Counted from the stretch's first letter, positions 44,297 to 57,840 are shown. The stretch: DNA of 64,000 nt from Muscardinus avellanarius (GCA_963383645.1 OY726565.1:34825529-34889528), one strand, 5' to 3'. Made by a program: numbers and translations. The notes: generated by a model not told the origin, from the sequence alone.

Positions 44297-44637
44297 AGAA
44301 TTTGGATGTAAAATGTCCCCTAGAGAAGCTCATGTGTTAGACAACACAGCCAGGTTTGGAAGTCAGACATGGCTAGAGGAGTGTTGTGCCCTTGGAGACT
44401 CTATCTATTCCTGGCCCCTTCTTCTCTTTTTCTTTTTTCTTTCTTGTTGCCATGAGGTGAGAGTAATTTTCCTCCACTCCCTAAAGTTCTGTAGCCCAAT
44501 GGTTTCTGCCTTGGAGCCAGCCAACCATGTACTGAAACCTTTAAAACTACTAAATTTGCAAGCCAATACATCTTTCTTCCTCTAGGTTTTACTTGTCATA
44601 TATTTTGGTCATAGCTACAAAAAGTCTTAATAAAACC
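44297..44637 (+). mobile_element. Ancient MaLR-type LTR (MST/THE1/MLT1-like)
   Basis: TTTGGATGTAAAATGTCCCC, AAGCTCATGTGTTAGACAA, CTGGCCCCTTCTTCTC, TTGCCATGAGGTGAG, GGAGCCAGCCAACCATG and ATTTTGGTCATAGCTACAAA occur in the order known for mammalian MaLR LTRs. Heavily diverged; ends lost. Confidence 0.75.
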
Positions 44638-44829
44638 AAAGAGTCTATTAGACTCAAAATTGGGAAATGCTCCTTGTTTAAACATAATTAAATTGGAAGT
44701 GTTTTATTCAGGATGCATGTGCATTTGTATGTAATATCAGAAAGAATATCTGTAAAACTTCACAATATGTTTCACTAGAAAACACTCTTCTTTCTCCATC
44801 CTGCAGCACTCCCTAAAATACATACACTT

Positions 44830-45049
44830 GCCAGGCGTGGTGGCGCACGCTTATAATCCCCCTGCTTGGGAGGCGGAGACAGGAGGATTGCGCAGGTTTG
44901 AAGCCAGCCTCGCTGGCTTAAGAGACCCTGTTTCCAAATAAAAACATAAAATAGGTAACCTGGAGGTAGAAGGGTTTCCAGGAACCCAGTACCACCTAAA
45001 AATAAATAAATAAATAAAAATAAATAAATAAAAATAAATAAATAAAACC
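44830..45049 (+). repeat. B1-ID SINE, young subfamily, with (AAAT)n tail
   Basis: GCCAGGCGTGGTGGCGCACG through CCAGTACCACC, then AAATAAAT repeats 44999-45047. Duplication AAAATACATACACTT / AAAATGCATACACTT at 44815-44829 and 45051-45065. Confidence 0.95.
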
Positions 45050-45065
45050 CAAAATGCATACACTT

Positions 45066-45831
45066 TAGACCTGTTGAAAAAGATATTATTTACATTAAGA
45101 TAGTATCTTTGGACAGTTTATCATTTAGGCTGATTACACAGCTGGATAACATGATCAGTAATTGAAAAAGCCAGAGGAACTTATTAAAGGAACTACACTT
45201 ATTGGATAAAAGATAACTTACTGCAATGTGGGCTGTATAAAACTGATAGGAAGTATATCTACCTTTCTGTGTCTCCAGATACAACAATCAATTGAAGTTT
45301 ATTTTTGAAACCAGAAACTCTTAACAAACTAAGGCAATATTGCCTTGAAGGGCTATAAGGCTGCAAGCTGAGGTTTGGGGGATTCATTTAACTCAACAAT
45401 TATTTAATACCTACTTTTAATTATTTAATACCTACTTTTTCCTAGCCAATTCTAAGTTCTGCTGCTATGAAAATGACTGGGCACAGATCCAGTCAAAGAA
45501 AGACTTCCAATGATAAACAGCAAAGGAAGTCAAGATAGGCAAGCACCGGATTACGAGTACTCTCAAAAGTGATGTAGAAGGTATTTGAGAAGCATTTTTT
45601 CTCATATTTTCTTCTAGAGGATAGAAAACATCTGCTAGTGGAGTTTTCATTTGAGTTAAATCTGAAAAGTTAAGTTGGGGCTTCTTCATCGGTAGAGTGG
45701 GAAAGGATATTCTTGTCAGAGTTGTGAAAGACCATGTGCAGGAACCAGTAAGTACTTGAGCATCTTGGAATTCCTGGCTGATTGGGGAGGATTGGGGGTG
45801 AGGCCGTGAGCAGGCATGTAGCTTTAGGACA
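45066..45831. other. Single-copy DNA
   Basis: Small tandem ATTATTTAATACCTACTTTT x2 at about 45399-45440. Nothing else recognised. Confidence 0.5.
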
Positions 45832-46165
45832 CTCTCTTAGTTTATGTTAGTGCTATCATAAAATAACATAAACTAGGTGGATCACACCAGACATTTATTT
45901 CTCTCAGTTCAAGAGACCAGCATGGTTGGGTTCTCAGGAATGTCCTCTTCTGGGTCCTATACTGCTGACATCTCATATGCACGCATGGCAGAAAGAGGAC
46001 TCTCTGGAGTCTCTTTGATAGGAGCACTACTCCCACCACCAGGGTTTCATTCTCACGAAGCAATCACCTCCCAAAGGTCCCACCTCCCAGGGTTGTCACA
46101 CTGGGAGTTGGAATTTCAATATATAAATCTTGGTGGAACACAAACATTCAGTCCACTGCAGAGAC
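45832..46165 (-). mobile_element. Ancient MaLR/ERVL-type LTR, minus strand
   Basis: Plus strand shows TTAGTTTATGTTAGTGCTAT, TTATTTCTCTCAGTTCAAG, TCCCACCTCCCAGGGTTG and AACACAAACATTCAGTCCA, the order seen in antisense MaLR LTRs. Diverged; subfamily not determined. Confidence 0.65.
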
Positions 46166-47160
46166 TTACTACCATCTAAAGTAGAATTGAGCTTTTTCAT
46201 CCCTCAAATACAGAATATTCATTTAAAAAACAATTCATGACTTTAGATGTGTTTCCTAAAACGAAATGACTTGAAAGCACAAACTTTATACTAATTGTGT
46301 TTACCTGGAAAAAGATTTTCTCTGTTTTAGATTTATTGTGATAGAATCTGATTGTAATCTGTGGTTAAATTGTGAAGAAATTTGGAAATTGATCAGGAAG
46401 GCAAAAATAAAAGTAAGAACAAGTTTCTTCTGTCTGGACTTAATCATTTAAAGTAAACTCTGATCCATAGAAGGCCCAAGAAATGCGGCTTCAGATATTA
46501 GCAGATAATGTGAGCGGGAGGTAGGGAAGAGGTGAGGATGAGGTGACACTGATCTTGAGAACATGGGGCAGTCGTTGGATCATAAGGCAGCATATGAAGA
46601 TGGAACAGGAGAAAGTCATCTGGACTAAGAAAGCCTCATGAAAATGTAGGTATGAATATGAAAAAAGGCAGGGTAGATTCAGAAATATGAAATAGTATGG
46701 TGGGGCTGAACAATAGGTGATGTGATTAGGGGAAATGTGTGGAGAAATCATGAAGAGATATTTTAGTGTATAGCCCATACATCTTATTCATTGCTTCACA
46801 AATATTTACTTCCCAGGGTGTACAAAGCATTCTAAAGTTAGATCCAAAGAAGACAAGACATGATTCTTACCCTTAAGAAACAATAAAAATGGGGAGAGTC
46901 AGTCCCTCCCTACAAGATCCCTTTAGCTTTTTCCTTTTCTGAAGTCCTCTACTGCACTTTTCCTCATTCCACATTGCACCATTCTTCTCTGCTGCAAGAA
47001 GCAAGCAGATGCTCCTTCCAACACGGTCTCCTCTCTCAGTTCCTTGTCATACTCACATCATTTCCTACAGTAAAAAACATGGACTGATCCTTTACTTCTT
47101 TATCTCATATAACACATTTTCAGCAAATTCAAATGCTTTAAATTAATATGTTCTGAATTC
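46166..47160. other. Single-copy DNA
   Basis: Open frame of 95 codons at 46491-46778 has no recognised domain. Confidence 0.45.
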
Positions 47161-47162
47161 AG

Positions 47163-47203
<41 letters not shown>
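47163..47203 (+). repeat. (TG)n microsatellite
   Basis: About 19 TG units ending TACGTGCGCGC. Confidence 0.96.
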
Positions 47204-47205
<2 letters not shown>

Positions 47206-47220
47206 TGCGCGCTAGTTACT

Positions 47221-47290
47221 GTGGATTAAGCCCATAGCCTTAAGGAAGCTCAGCAAGCATTCTACCACTGAGATACATTCCCAGTCCCAG
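47221..47290 (-). repeat. ID-like SINE half
   Basis: GCTCAGCAAGCATTCTACCA, CTGAGATACATTCCCAGTCC: the tRNA-like part only, reversed. Confidence 0.7.
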
Positions 47291-47777
47291 GAATCCAGCA
47301 TTTCCATCCTCTTTGGATGCATCTCTCTAACCTAATCACCATCGCCAGACTACTGTATCTAGAGCCTCTACTTCAACTGGCCTCCTCTGGTCTTTGCTCA
47401 ATTTCACACTCAAAGGGGTTTTTCTCAAGTATTAATTCAAATGATCTTACTCCCCTGCTTACTACATTCTCAAGGCTTCCAATCACATGTAGAACAAGGT
47501 ACACATTTCTTACCTTGGCACTTAAAGTCCTGCATAGACTGCCTTCTATCTGTAATCTCTAACTCCATCTCCTAGTAATTTCCCTCTTGTCTACTGACTT
47601 CCAGATAAATTGGCTTCCTTGCTGTTCTCTGAATGTACTTACTGTGTTCTTACATGGGATATTTGAACTTTCTCTTCTGGAATTATATTATCCTATATAT
47701 GAACATGGTTTGCTCCTGTACGTTGAATTTTCTTGATTTTTGCTTAGTCATCACCTTCTTAAAAGGGCCTTACTAAA
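47291..47777. other. Single-copy DNA
   Basis: Nothing recognised; open frame 47317-47562 (81 codons) has no family features. Confidence 0.45.
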
Positions 47778-47990
47778 CTGGGCACAGCAGTGCATGCCTG
47801 TAATCTCAGGACTTGGGTGGCTGAGACAGGAGGATCTCAGGTCCAAGGCCAGGGCTAGGTAATTTAGCAATACTATGTTTCAAAATAAAAAATAAGTATA
47901 ACAAAAATAAAAAGGGCTGGGGAGGGGGGTGAGCTTGGTGGTAGAATACCCCTGGGTTCAGTTCCCAATACAACACACATATATACCACG
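47778..47990 (+). repeat. B1-ID SINE, older subfamily
   Basis: CTGGGCACAGCAGTGCATGC through GTTCCCAATACAACACACAT. Confidence 0.85.
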
Positions 47991-48318
47991 CACACACTAC
48001 ACACAGGCATTATTAGACAACTTGTCTAAAATTGTGGCTATCATGCTTGTCTATATATTTGTCTTATGTTTTCTCAAAGCCCTTAGCAACATGATATTAT
48101 GTATTCATTTGTTGATTTTTCTGTCTCCAAGAAAATTAAGCTCCTCAAGAACAGATCTATCCATCTTGTTTACAGGGTTATCTCTAGTGTCTAAAATAAT
48201 ATCTTCCTTGAACAGGACTGAAGAAATGTATAAGTGAGGTACATACTTTTTCAGGTTTAATACTAAAAAATAATAAAAATTGTTGAGATGCATTTCAAGG
48301 AGGAAGTAGAATTAAAAG
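47991..48318. other. Single-copy DNA
   Basis: Nothing recognised. Confidence 0.45.
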
Positions 48319-48332
48319 AGGATGCTTTTATT

Positions 48333-48530
48333 TATTTATTTATTTATTTTTGTGGTATTGGGGTTCCTGGAAGCCCTTCTACCTCCGGGCTACACTCCCA
48401 GACCTATTTTTACATTTTTATTTGAAAACAGGGTCTCTTAAGCCAGCGTGGCTGGCTTCAAACCTGCGCGATCCTCCTGTCTCTGCCTCCCAAGTGTGGG
48501 GATTACAAGCGTGCGCCACCACGCCCGGCT
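48333..48530 (-). repeat. B1-ID SINE, young subfamily
   Basis: (TTTA)n tail, GTGGTATTGGGGTTCCTGG through CGCCACCACGCCCGGC. Flanks GAGGATGCTTTTTA / GAGGATGCTTTTAT at about 48319 and 48531. Confidence 0.95.
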
Positions 48531-48701
48531 GAGGATGCTTTTTAAAGTGTGACAAAGTCAAACATGTATATAGATTGAAGGTGTCAACTCAAATAATGAT
48601 TCTCCAAAGACTGGTAAGTTTATTCAAGATTGAACAATACAATGGCAATATGCATACCATAGTAAATTATGTGTCTACTAAAGGGGATTGAATAAGGTTT
48701 G

Positions 48702-48975
48702 TTTGTTTGTTTGTTTGTTTGTTACTAGGTATTAATCCCAGGGGCATTCCACCTTGAACTATATCCCCTTTATGGTTTTTATTTATTCATTTATTTTTAT
48801 GTGTGGTCCTGGGGACTAAACTTGGAGGCATTCAATTTCTGAGCTACTTTTTATTTGGAAACAAGTTCTCTCTAGGTTGCTGAGAGCCTTGCTAAATAGC
48901 TTTGAACCTGTGATCCTCCTGTCTTGGCCTCCCAAGTGCTGGGATGACAGGCGTATGCCACCATGCCCAGATGCT
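48702..48975 (-). repeat. Diverged B1-ID SINE with nested ID half
   Basis: (TTTG)n, an ID half (GGGGCATTCCACC), a second ID half (TGTGGTCCTGGGGACTAAAC), then a B1 half to GCCACCATGCCCAG. Confidence 0.75.
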
Positions 48976-48981
48976 TTTTTT

Positions 48982-49112
48982 GATTTTGAAACAGGGTCTA
49001 CTTAAGTTGCTGAGGATCTTTGTAAGTTTCTGAGGCTGGCCTTGAGGCTGTGATCCTCCTGTCTTAGCTTCTCAGGTACTAAGATAACAAGTGTGTGCTA
49101 CCATGTATGGCA
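48982..49112 (-). repeat. B1 monomer
   Basis: TTTTGAAACAGGGTCTACTT through GTGTGTGCTACCATGTATGGC. Confidence 0.78.
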
Positions 49113-50934
49113 AGAGGAAGTTTTTAAAAGCAAAATGAGTATAATATAAGTTGTTTTGAAAAAATAACATTAGGCTGCAAGTGCCAATAACAAGGGTGGT
49201 GTCAGCCCACTCTTGAACAGGTAGAAATTCTTGCAGAAATGTTTTCTGTGTAAGGTTATGGTTCTAGCAGTCTTTGGATCATTCTTGTTAAATGATATCC
49301 CCTTATTTATAATGACACAGTTATATTTATTATTCTTATTTTCCTTGTTAGAGTTCAATGCAAGTTGCTCCATTTTGGTTCCAAAGGGAAGTTGCATGGT
49401 GGAAGATCATACAAAATGGGTGTTTTGTTGTAAGAATATGGTGGGAATGAGGTAGAGAAAAGAGGGAAGGAGTTGGTTAGAAAACTTCCCAACTGATTGC
49501 CTCAGCACATGAATGGGCCACAAATGGCTTGCAGTTTTGTCCAGGCACTGATTCATTCAGTCTTTGTGGTGGCTAGCTGGCTTCATGGATCACCTCAAGC
49601 CAATGACAGCCAGTGACAGCCTGTATACTCCAGCGAGCCACAAAAATGTCATTTTTTACATGTGCCATGAGTGAAAATGTGCTCATAAGCTCTGACATAG
49701 AGGAAGAGTTGGAATGTTTTCTTCAGGTCTTAAAGGGTGAAAGCACAGAAAATAATTCAAGAAATGTGAACAAGTCAAATAATAGACATCCGAACCTTTG
49801 GTAGAAATAAAAAGGACTTGCTAGTCCAGTTTTACTTCTGTGTCCTTCTTTCTTCCTTTTCCCTGCTCTCCTTCTTCATAAGGTACTGATCAAAGGTTTG
49901 CTGTCTGCCACTTTCAGCAGTGGTAACCACAGGCCACGTACTCAGGTCATAGCTTAGTCTTCACCTGCTCTAGAAATCTTTGAACCACTGAGGTTGAGTT
50001 CAGGGTCTGGTCACCCTTTCATGGTGCTCTGTCTAAACATCCATCATAATTTCTCCCACATTGTATTGATGTGTTCATCTCCCCTGTCATTCACAGCATC
50101 CCTCAGGGTCAGGGATCTGTCTCATTTGTCTTTATAGCCTGACCATCTAGCTTGGACCCTGCTATGGAGTACATGCTCAAGAAATGGTTGTTGAACTGAA
50201 ACTGTATCAAGGTGAATAAGACTTAGTCTTCACCATCAAGTTGCCCAGGTTATTTGGGGAGAAAGATGTATAAATTAATAATTGTGCTATGATGTGAGAA
50301 GAGCTATAACAGTTATATAACAAAGTGCAGCTGTAATCCAGGGGCAGGCACAGCCAGCTCTTATGGAGCAATGGAATGGCCCTTGTACTTTTTCCCTGGT
50401 GTATTTGGGGAGCAGTTTTATTCATTTAGGAAAGAAAGAATATCGACTGTGAAGACATTAGATTCTTTGTAAAGCTCTAAAGCTCTTAGCAACCCTTAGA
50501 TGGGAAGTTACTATATAATAATGAAGTATTAACCACATAGCATTGGCTGGCAAATCTCTTTTTCCATGTAGCTTAAGCCACACCAACTGAATCTGTTGAC
50601 ACCTATAAAATTTCCTCCTTCTGAAAAGAGGGCTATTACAAAGGTTAGCTTCTTTAATGTTCTTTTAATATTAGCTTGTAAAGGGTATTTTTGTATGTAA
50701 TGAAGGTCAAAACGATTAAATCAGACAACTAATAGGTCTAGTAACAATTAAAACAGGCAAGATCTCTGTTCCTCTGTGATTTAGAAATGTTAATTGTCAT
50801 GTATTTTCTCTGTTGAAACCAGGCATTTGTTATAAGTGCTTCATAATAACTTAAGCAGATCTCTCTTCACCCCAGGCATGTTGATCCATTTGAAGTGGCA
50901 CAAATGGTAGAAAGTGTTCACTGAATATATTTTG
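49113..50934. other. Single-copy AT-rich DNA
   Basis: 1.8 kb; no recognised gene or repeat. A short CCAATGACAGCCAGTGACAG direct repeat at about 49600. Confidence 0.5.
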
Positions 50935-50951
50935 AAGAAATACTGCCTGGT

Positions 50952-51021
50952 ATGTATGCCACTGTCAACATGATCTACATTATGATGTGAGACTATAATA
51001 CACCAATAAAAATAAGTAAAA
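50952..51021 (+). mobile_element. Very short L1 3'-end insertion with TSD
   Basis: 70 bp ending GACTATAATACACCAATAAA plus A-rich tail. Flanked by AAGAAATACTGCCTGGT (50935-50951) and AAGAAATGCTGCCTGGT (51022-51038), 16 of 17 identical. The TSD shows it is one insertion, truncated to the last bases of the 3' UTR. Confidence 0.9.
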
Positions 51022-51038
51022 AAGAAATGCTGCCTGGT

Positions 51039-54000
51039 TTGATGAAAACACACAAATTTGAAAGTTGGATTAACCTGTATTAGAATCTGTGCCTCAAATA
51101 ATCTAGAGTTTTATGGAAGTGTTGTAAAATTTCTTAGGTTTGTTTTTTTCCTATAAAGTCTCAATACTTGCAATATTTGATACGCAGTATTATTTTGATA
51201 ATGAGTTAGCAGATGAGAGTCTAGTACAATGTTTGAAAAATAATGTGTGTTTAGTAAGTGTATGTTTGTTTTGCCTAGAGCTAAGAATCTTTTGTTCAGA
51301 ATTCTTCCTGGTAAATGTTTCAAGCTTTTATTCCCCAAAGATGACACTCAAGGTCTATTGCCCTTACGCTCAATACCTCATGTTTCAATAATGATAATAC
51401 TAAAAGCTAATATGTATGGGGCACCTATCATGTTGAACACTATATACTAAGTGATTGCCCTCAGGAACCTAATTTTTTCTTATTCTTTTTAGATCCATTT
51501 ATTGGGTGAGGAAATCGAGATGGAGAGAGGGTCTAATGTTTAACTAGCCACTGCAATCAAATCCTCAGAGTTTGACTCCAATGATGTGTTCTTAATGACC
51601 ACCTCCTTGTACAATACTCACACTCTTCTCTTCTCCTACTCCTTTATACCAGATAAAGCATAAAGGGGATTATGTAGAAACAAACAGAATCTATTTCTCG
51701 TCATCATTGTAGATTGAGACTGGAGTCAAGGAGTAAGAGCCAAAAGGACACTGTGACAGAGAAGACATTGGTTTCAGTATCCAGTAGGAGTGAAAGAATA
51801 ATGATAATCACGTAGGTAGAGGAGGGGTCATGATGGCTACTTGAACCTCAAAACTTCTCTCATGGTAAATGACTGGGATGGTGGTCAGCTATAAGTGGTG
51901 GGTATTATTTTCTTGTTAAATTAAATTACTGTGTTTGGGTATGAGAGCATATTCATACAGCAGTAGAAAGTCCATCTTGGTTCACCTACAGCCTAATGGT
52001 AAATTGAGGACCTAGAGTACAGGAATGTTTTCTATATAGTTTATATAGATTATTACTAATTTATGTAGATTAATAGATTATATAGATTATTTTGCCTAGT
52101 ACTTTGACAAAAGCTTTGAACCCAGGGAGTATTCTGAAAAGTTAGATTGTATATACCAAAATGTTGTATTCCAATGCTATTTTCTCTCAACTAAAAGAGG
52201 CCATCAAGTTTAAAGAAGAGAAAATATTGTTCATGACTGGTCACTCTAGCAACTCATCAGGAAATCCAGAGATTGGCCACTCTATGGAGCTATCATTTCT
52301 AACCTTCATAGTCAGGTATTATGATTGATGGACTTGCACCTAGTCTTGAGAATCATTATGAAATTTAACAAAGACTGAGATCGGCAGAACACATCAAATA
52401 AAACATCCAGACCAAAACACTCAGCTTCAACTCCATTCTCAGAAACGTCTTTTCCATTAGGATCAATGAGTACATGCTATACATTTGAAGGTAAGGACTT
52501 GTGATTTGGCTGTAAGATAGTGTGTGGAAAGAGGCAAGCTTGAAAACTCCTGATTTTTTTTCATCTCACTTTCATCTTATTTCATCCTACACCCTGTTTC
52601 TAATCTCTTCTCTTTGTAGCAAGACTTTCTTGATAATGGAAACAAGATCTTTTCAGCCTGTAGTTTTCAAACACAGAAAAAAATTTAATGGAATGAAACT
52701 GAAATTGGAAATGATTTTTTAAAGATTCTGCTACTGTCATTCCTGGACTCTCTTCTCTCTGTATCTACTCATTAGCATTGTTGAACAGCTATATGATCTG
52801 GTGCTTAGCATAGTTCTGAGAAAAAAGAATATGGTTTTCATAGATGAAAAATCCAAGGCTTAAAATGCTAGAGGACTTGCCCAAAGTCACTTAGGTGGTG
52901 GCAAGACTGAAGCCCACATCTAAGCCTCGTCTCCACAGAACTCCTGGCCAATGAGCATTTTTACCAGTTTGTGTTTTCCTTCAGTTTTGCCAACACAGAA
53001 AGTTTGTTGCTACCAGGTGTTATTTAAAATGTACCAAATAAATAAATACTGGGAAATAATGTTTCATTCATTCTACAGAGAATTAATCCCTTAAATCAGT
53101 GAATAAAAATTTTCAGATTGATGACAGAAACAGTACAATTAAATTTTTATGGTGTTTACAGAGCCAGTATCACTTTTTTTGGTTGAAAGCATCTTTTTTT
53201 TTCTTTAACTACATATCAAGTTAACAAATTGTTGGAAAGCAGCGCCATTTGTAAGTAGCATTTGAGTGAGTAGCGCTTTGAGTGTTTAGTGAGCATTTTA
53301 ATGTTCTAGGTAAGGTCGATTTGCTAACAGCATAAATGCTTTTTTTGTTAAACTTTCCTCTCCTTAGTCAAATCATATTTAAAAGAAAATAATTCTGAAC
53401 TGTATTTTACTGATGATTAAATGATAGCATGGCCTTATTCTTCTCTTGATGCTAGAATTTCTTTTCCTAAACATGTTGGGAATAAAAGGCACAATAACAT
53501 GGAAAATTTTCCCAAAAATATGCTCTCAACTTTGTTATTAATCTTGCAGATTTAAGCTAGAAGTGCTAAAGTGGAAGACACAGAAAAATAGAGCAGGCAT
53601 TTCAAGTGGAGTAAGATCAATTTATTTAACATAACTAGCATTTCTATGAACTGAGTTTCATGAGTTAGCATTTTTGCTGGCAATAATTCACAACAATAAA
53701 AAGAATCATAGGAGACTTATATTGAGTCTAAGAAAATATATATCCAGGATAAGGTACATCTTAAAATGAGAGAAAACTGATTTAATTGAATCTTTATGGT
53801 TTTCTATGCTATGTTTTTGTTTATGCTTAGTCAGGGCTTTTATATCTATCTCAAACCTTGTGAAATAGGAGCAAGCCATCATAATAAAGAATATCAAAGT
53901 AAGGGATACAAACAACAAGTTCACTTTCTCAACTAAAATCCAAGATATAAAAAACACAGGGGGTCAGCTGTGTACACATTGCCTGTATTAGTGACTTTCA

Positions 54001-54451
54001 GGGGAAGGTGGAGTTTTAAAAAAATAACCTCTGTAATTATTTATACAGAAAGAATTTTTTTCTACTAGAAGATAGATATCTTCAGTGTCAATCTGTGGTA
54101 GTAAAGGTCTAGTTTAATCAGATATAACTAGGATTACTTGCATTGAATTATAGTAGATGTAGAAAAATGTGTCTGATTTTTTAAAAAAAGGTTTGTGAAA
54201 GTAAAAGTATTTTTCAAACATATTACCTTAATGACTGCTTCAAGATCAAATTTGGCTTCATATCATGGAAAATTTGTGATTTTAATCCAGTTCTTAACTG
54301 AAGAAATACCATGTTAGCAGTGCTAAGGATGTGGCAGTCCCACTATAGGCTGAAGGATTTTTTGGTGCTGAATTGGTAAGGGGAGAAACATAGATCCCCT
54401 TCCTGACCTATGAAAACTACTTCTGCCTTCCAAAATTATTGAAATTACCAA
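51039..54451. other. AT-rich single-copy DNA, repeat-poor
   Basis: 3.4 kb without recognised SINE, L1 or LTR. Small TATAGATTA repeats at about 52035-52090. No coding signal. Confidence 0.5.
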
Positions 54452-54655
54452 AAACCCAAGCTGAGTGCAGTAGCACATGCCTGTAATCTCAGTACTTGGG
54501 ATACTGAGTCAGGAGAATCACAAGTTCAAGGCCAGCTTCAGCAACTTAGCGAGAACCTGTTTCAAAATAAATAAAAAAGGATTAGGGAGAAGCTTGGAGA
54601 TAGAAGGCCCTTGGCCCTTGGCCCTTGGTTTCAATTCCTAGTGCCACCTCCTCCA
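54452..54655 (+). repeat. B1-ID SINE, older subfamily
   Basis: CTGAGTGCAGTAGCACATGC through TTCCTAGTGCCACCTCC. A CCCTTGG heptamer is repeated three times in the right half. Confidence 0.85.
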
Positions 54656-55804
54656 AAACCTCAATTTCTTATCTTCTGAGTGTTGATTGCTTTTAATTAT
54701 TTTTCTCTGTCACACAGTCCAAATTAAAAAATATATATATGTGAAAGTTCTTAAATAAAAGTATATGGAGATAAAAAACACCATATATCTGAATACTTAT
54801 TTCAGAACAGGTGAATTTAAAATATAACTTCTCACTCAGAATCTCCATAGCAGTTTTAATTAAGTTTTTGTAGTTCTACCTTTTTTAGGCTTTCTTTTTG
54901 CAACTATGTTTGATCCGAGTGCAGTTACTAATTGCTGATTTTTTTTTTTTTTTTGAGTACGGTATCATAGAAGATAAGGAATGGTTCACAGGTGGAAAGC
55001 AGATTTTTGACTCTTGTCATATCTCATAAAATAATATCAAGAGCTGAGTCCTGCCTCAGGCAAAATAGAACTCAGGAATTGATTTGTAATGTCTTCAAGG
55101 GAGTCAGGAGAGGTGGGGATTGTGGTGAACAGTTCTTGTAATTGTTCATTCTAGACTAATTATTGGAAAAAGAAGCCCAGATTCCATGGAAGTGTCTATT
55201 CAGCTTTGAAAACAAGAGTATAGCTTGCAGTGTATCCCAGTACTTTAATTTCCTGTGTTCTTACTATAGTGTAAATACTGTTATAAGAAACTTAATGTTT
55301 TCAATTCACATCTTATTTAAAAGATAATTCCATAGACTACAGTTATTTCAGGCCTCTACTGGAATACAAACATTTTAAATAGAGTTTTAGACACCTTTGA
55401 GCAAAATTACCTCAATACAAATCTAGTTAACAATTAGAAATGACATATACCAAATATTAGGTCATAAGTTTTTAATTGACAACAAAATCTGAGTGTGTAG
55501 ATGCCCATTCTTTTAACATTTACTTGAAGTTTCACAGGCAGGACTCTGGTGAGGATAGGCATCCAGTGTGTTCAGAACCTGCAGAGAACACTGTCCGTGC
55601 TGATGGACCTGGCTGCCTCACCTCTTTGGTCTCTTTACAGATCTTCGAGTTACAGCCATGACCTAACGGAAAAAGAAGAGTTTCAGTTCCTGTCACCTGG
55701 GCGCTCCTCTTTTCTGTTCCCTTTGTCCCTGTCTTGACATTTTCCTTCTTTATATTTTGCACTTCTGCACTCTCTTAGCTCTACACAGTCTCTGGGATTC
55801 CCTT
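54656..55804. other. Single-copy DNA
   Basis: Overlapping small open frames at 55476-55762 have no recognised domain. Confidence 0.45.
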
Positions 55805-55820
55805 GCCTACTCAATCTTTT

Positions 55821-56015
55821 TTTTTTTTTTTTTTTTTTTTTGGTGGTACTGGGGATGGAACCCTTCTACCTCCGGGCTATACTCCCAGACCTATTTTTTT
55901 ATATTTTATTTGAAAACACAGTCTCTTAAGCCAGTGAGGGTGGCTTCGAACCTGCGCGATCCTCCTGTCTCTGCTTTCCAAGCGCGGGGATTACAAGCGT
56001 ATGCCACCACGCCCG
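55821..56015 (-). repeat. B1-ID SINE, young subfamily
   Basis: T run, GGTGGTACTGGGGATGGAAC through GCCACCACGCCCG. Exact 16-bp duplication GCCTACTCAATCTTTT at 55805-55820 and 56016-56031. Confidence 0.97.
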
Positions 56016-56031
56016 GCCTACTCAATCTTTT

Positions 56032-57760
56032 ATGAACCTCTTTCCATTCATGTCTGTCATTCTTTCCATGATATAGTCAATGGTTTATTTCCATGATATA
56101 GTCCTACCCTATATTTGCAAAATTATTCAGCATAAAGATAAATATCAGCTCAAGCCAGGATATATCATAATGTTTTAAGTAAAGAAATTCAATTAATGAG
56201 GCTTTCAAAGAGGAAAAAGAAGTCTTTAAAGTACTTTCATCAGGAATACTGTTTTATGGAGAAGGTTTCAATCAGTTAACCATGGTTTCATATTTCTTTG
56301 TTTGTCCCAAGCTGCAAATTACTTTTTTAATTGTTCAAGGAATGCAAATAAAGTGGCAATACTTTCCTACCAGATGTGCTGGATAGGCATGAGGGCACAA
56401 TCATTTTCCTAACCAATATTTTCATCAAGAACCTATTCAGAATCTTAGAATGAGTTATTTGTATACTTCCTGCTTTCAGCTTAATTGAACTGCAGATCTT
56501 TGCCAGGGGCAGGTTTTTGTCCTCTAGTGCTCTTAGCTGCCCGGCCTAGAGATTAGGATGCTTGGAATACTGTGAGGAACATTAAACTGTGGCTTGATCT
56601 TGTATTGAAAGGCAAAAGCTGTATTTATATTCAGTGACAGGGGACTTCATGATTTACACATTTGAATAAGAATCAGGATGCATGTGCAGCCATGTCCCAG
56701 TTGCCCAATGATTGCTGTTCAAATCCCCAGGGTTCAGCAGGAATAGACAAGGAAATCAAGTAAAGTTGAGTTCTAAGATAGCTTCCTTTTCAAACTTTTT
56801 TTCTCTTCCCACCCCTCTGCAATTGAGGTGTTGCTTGAGACACAGGAAAAATTAAATTTATCATAAGTCAATTTCAGAAATAGTGAAAAACTGCTGGAGT
56901 AGAGGAGACCATGCTGTGCAATGGAACACTAAAGGTACTGGAAATCTAGAGTTTCTTCTTAGGTGTGAGACTCTCCTGGCTCCTCATTTAGAAACACATG
57001 TTCCTCGTGTGCACAATGCGGACAACTCAGGAAATGCTTTCTAAGGTCCTCACCAGGCCTAAGGTGATATGTGTCAATGAACACTAATGCAATGGGATGT
57101 CCCCTCGGAGGAAACCAGAAATGTGTTTGGACTTTTCCCTTTTAGTCTTTCTTCCTCTGTCCTATTTCCTTATGTCTTTCTTTATCATTTCATAATTGAT
57201 CTGATGTTTTGTTGAGAAGCCTTGGACATCCAGTCTTCCAGCCCCATGTTAAATGATGTCCATTTTAGAGACCATGGTGAAGAAATGAACATTTTTTATT
57301 TCCCACCTATGACAAATGCATTCTACATGATGCCATGAGACCATCAGTTTACTCATCATCCATATCTTCTGGAAGGTTTCTTCTTATTCAGCTACCTGTT
57401 ACTGAAATATCCCATTTTTTTTTACATACAACATTTTCTACATAAATGTAGAAAATTGTTATTACCCATATAGTACTTAATTAATGTTGTCTTGCCTTCA
57501 AGTTATTTGTATACTTTCTGAGCCTGGTTCAGAAATACAAACCTGCAATAGAGGGTATGTGTTTAAATTGCTTTATGTTCATTCAGAGCCTATTATAATT
57601 AAGAGTAATATAGTTTTAATTCTCATATATGTAATTTCTTGTTCTTATTCAAAAAACAAAATAAACTAGCTTTCCTCATGTATTTCTAGTTTATTTCTAA
57701 AAAATAAAAGATTATTATCAGATGTATTATGTTTTCTTATTAATTCTTTTTTTCTTCTAG
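56032..57760. other. Single-copy AT-rich DNA
   Basis: 1.7 kb; ATTTCCATGATATAGTC repeated at about 56060-56103. Nothing else recognised. Confidence 0.5.
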
Positions 57761-57840
57761 AGGCCCTTTTTTTCTTTTTCTTTTTCTTTTCCATCCCCAG
57801 ACCACCCCCCTACCCCAACACACAAAAAGAATGAAAAATA

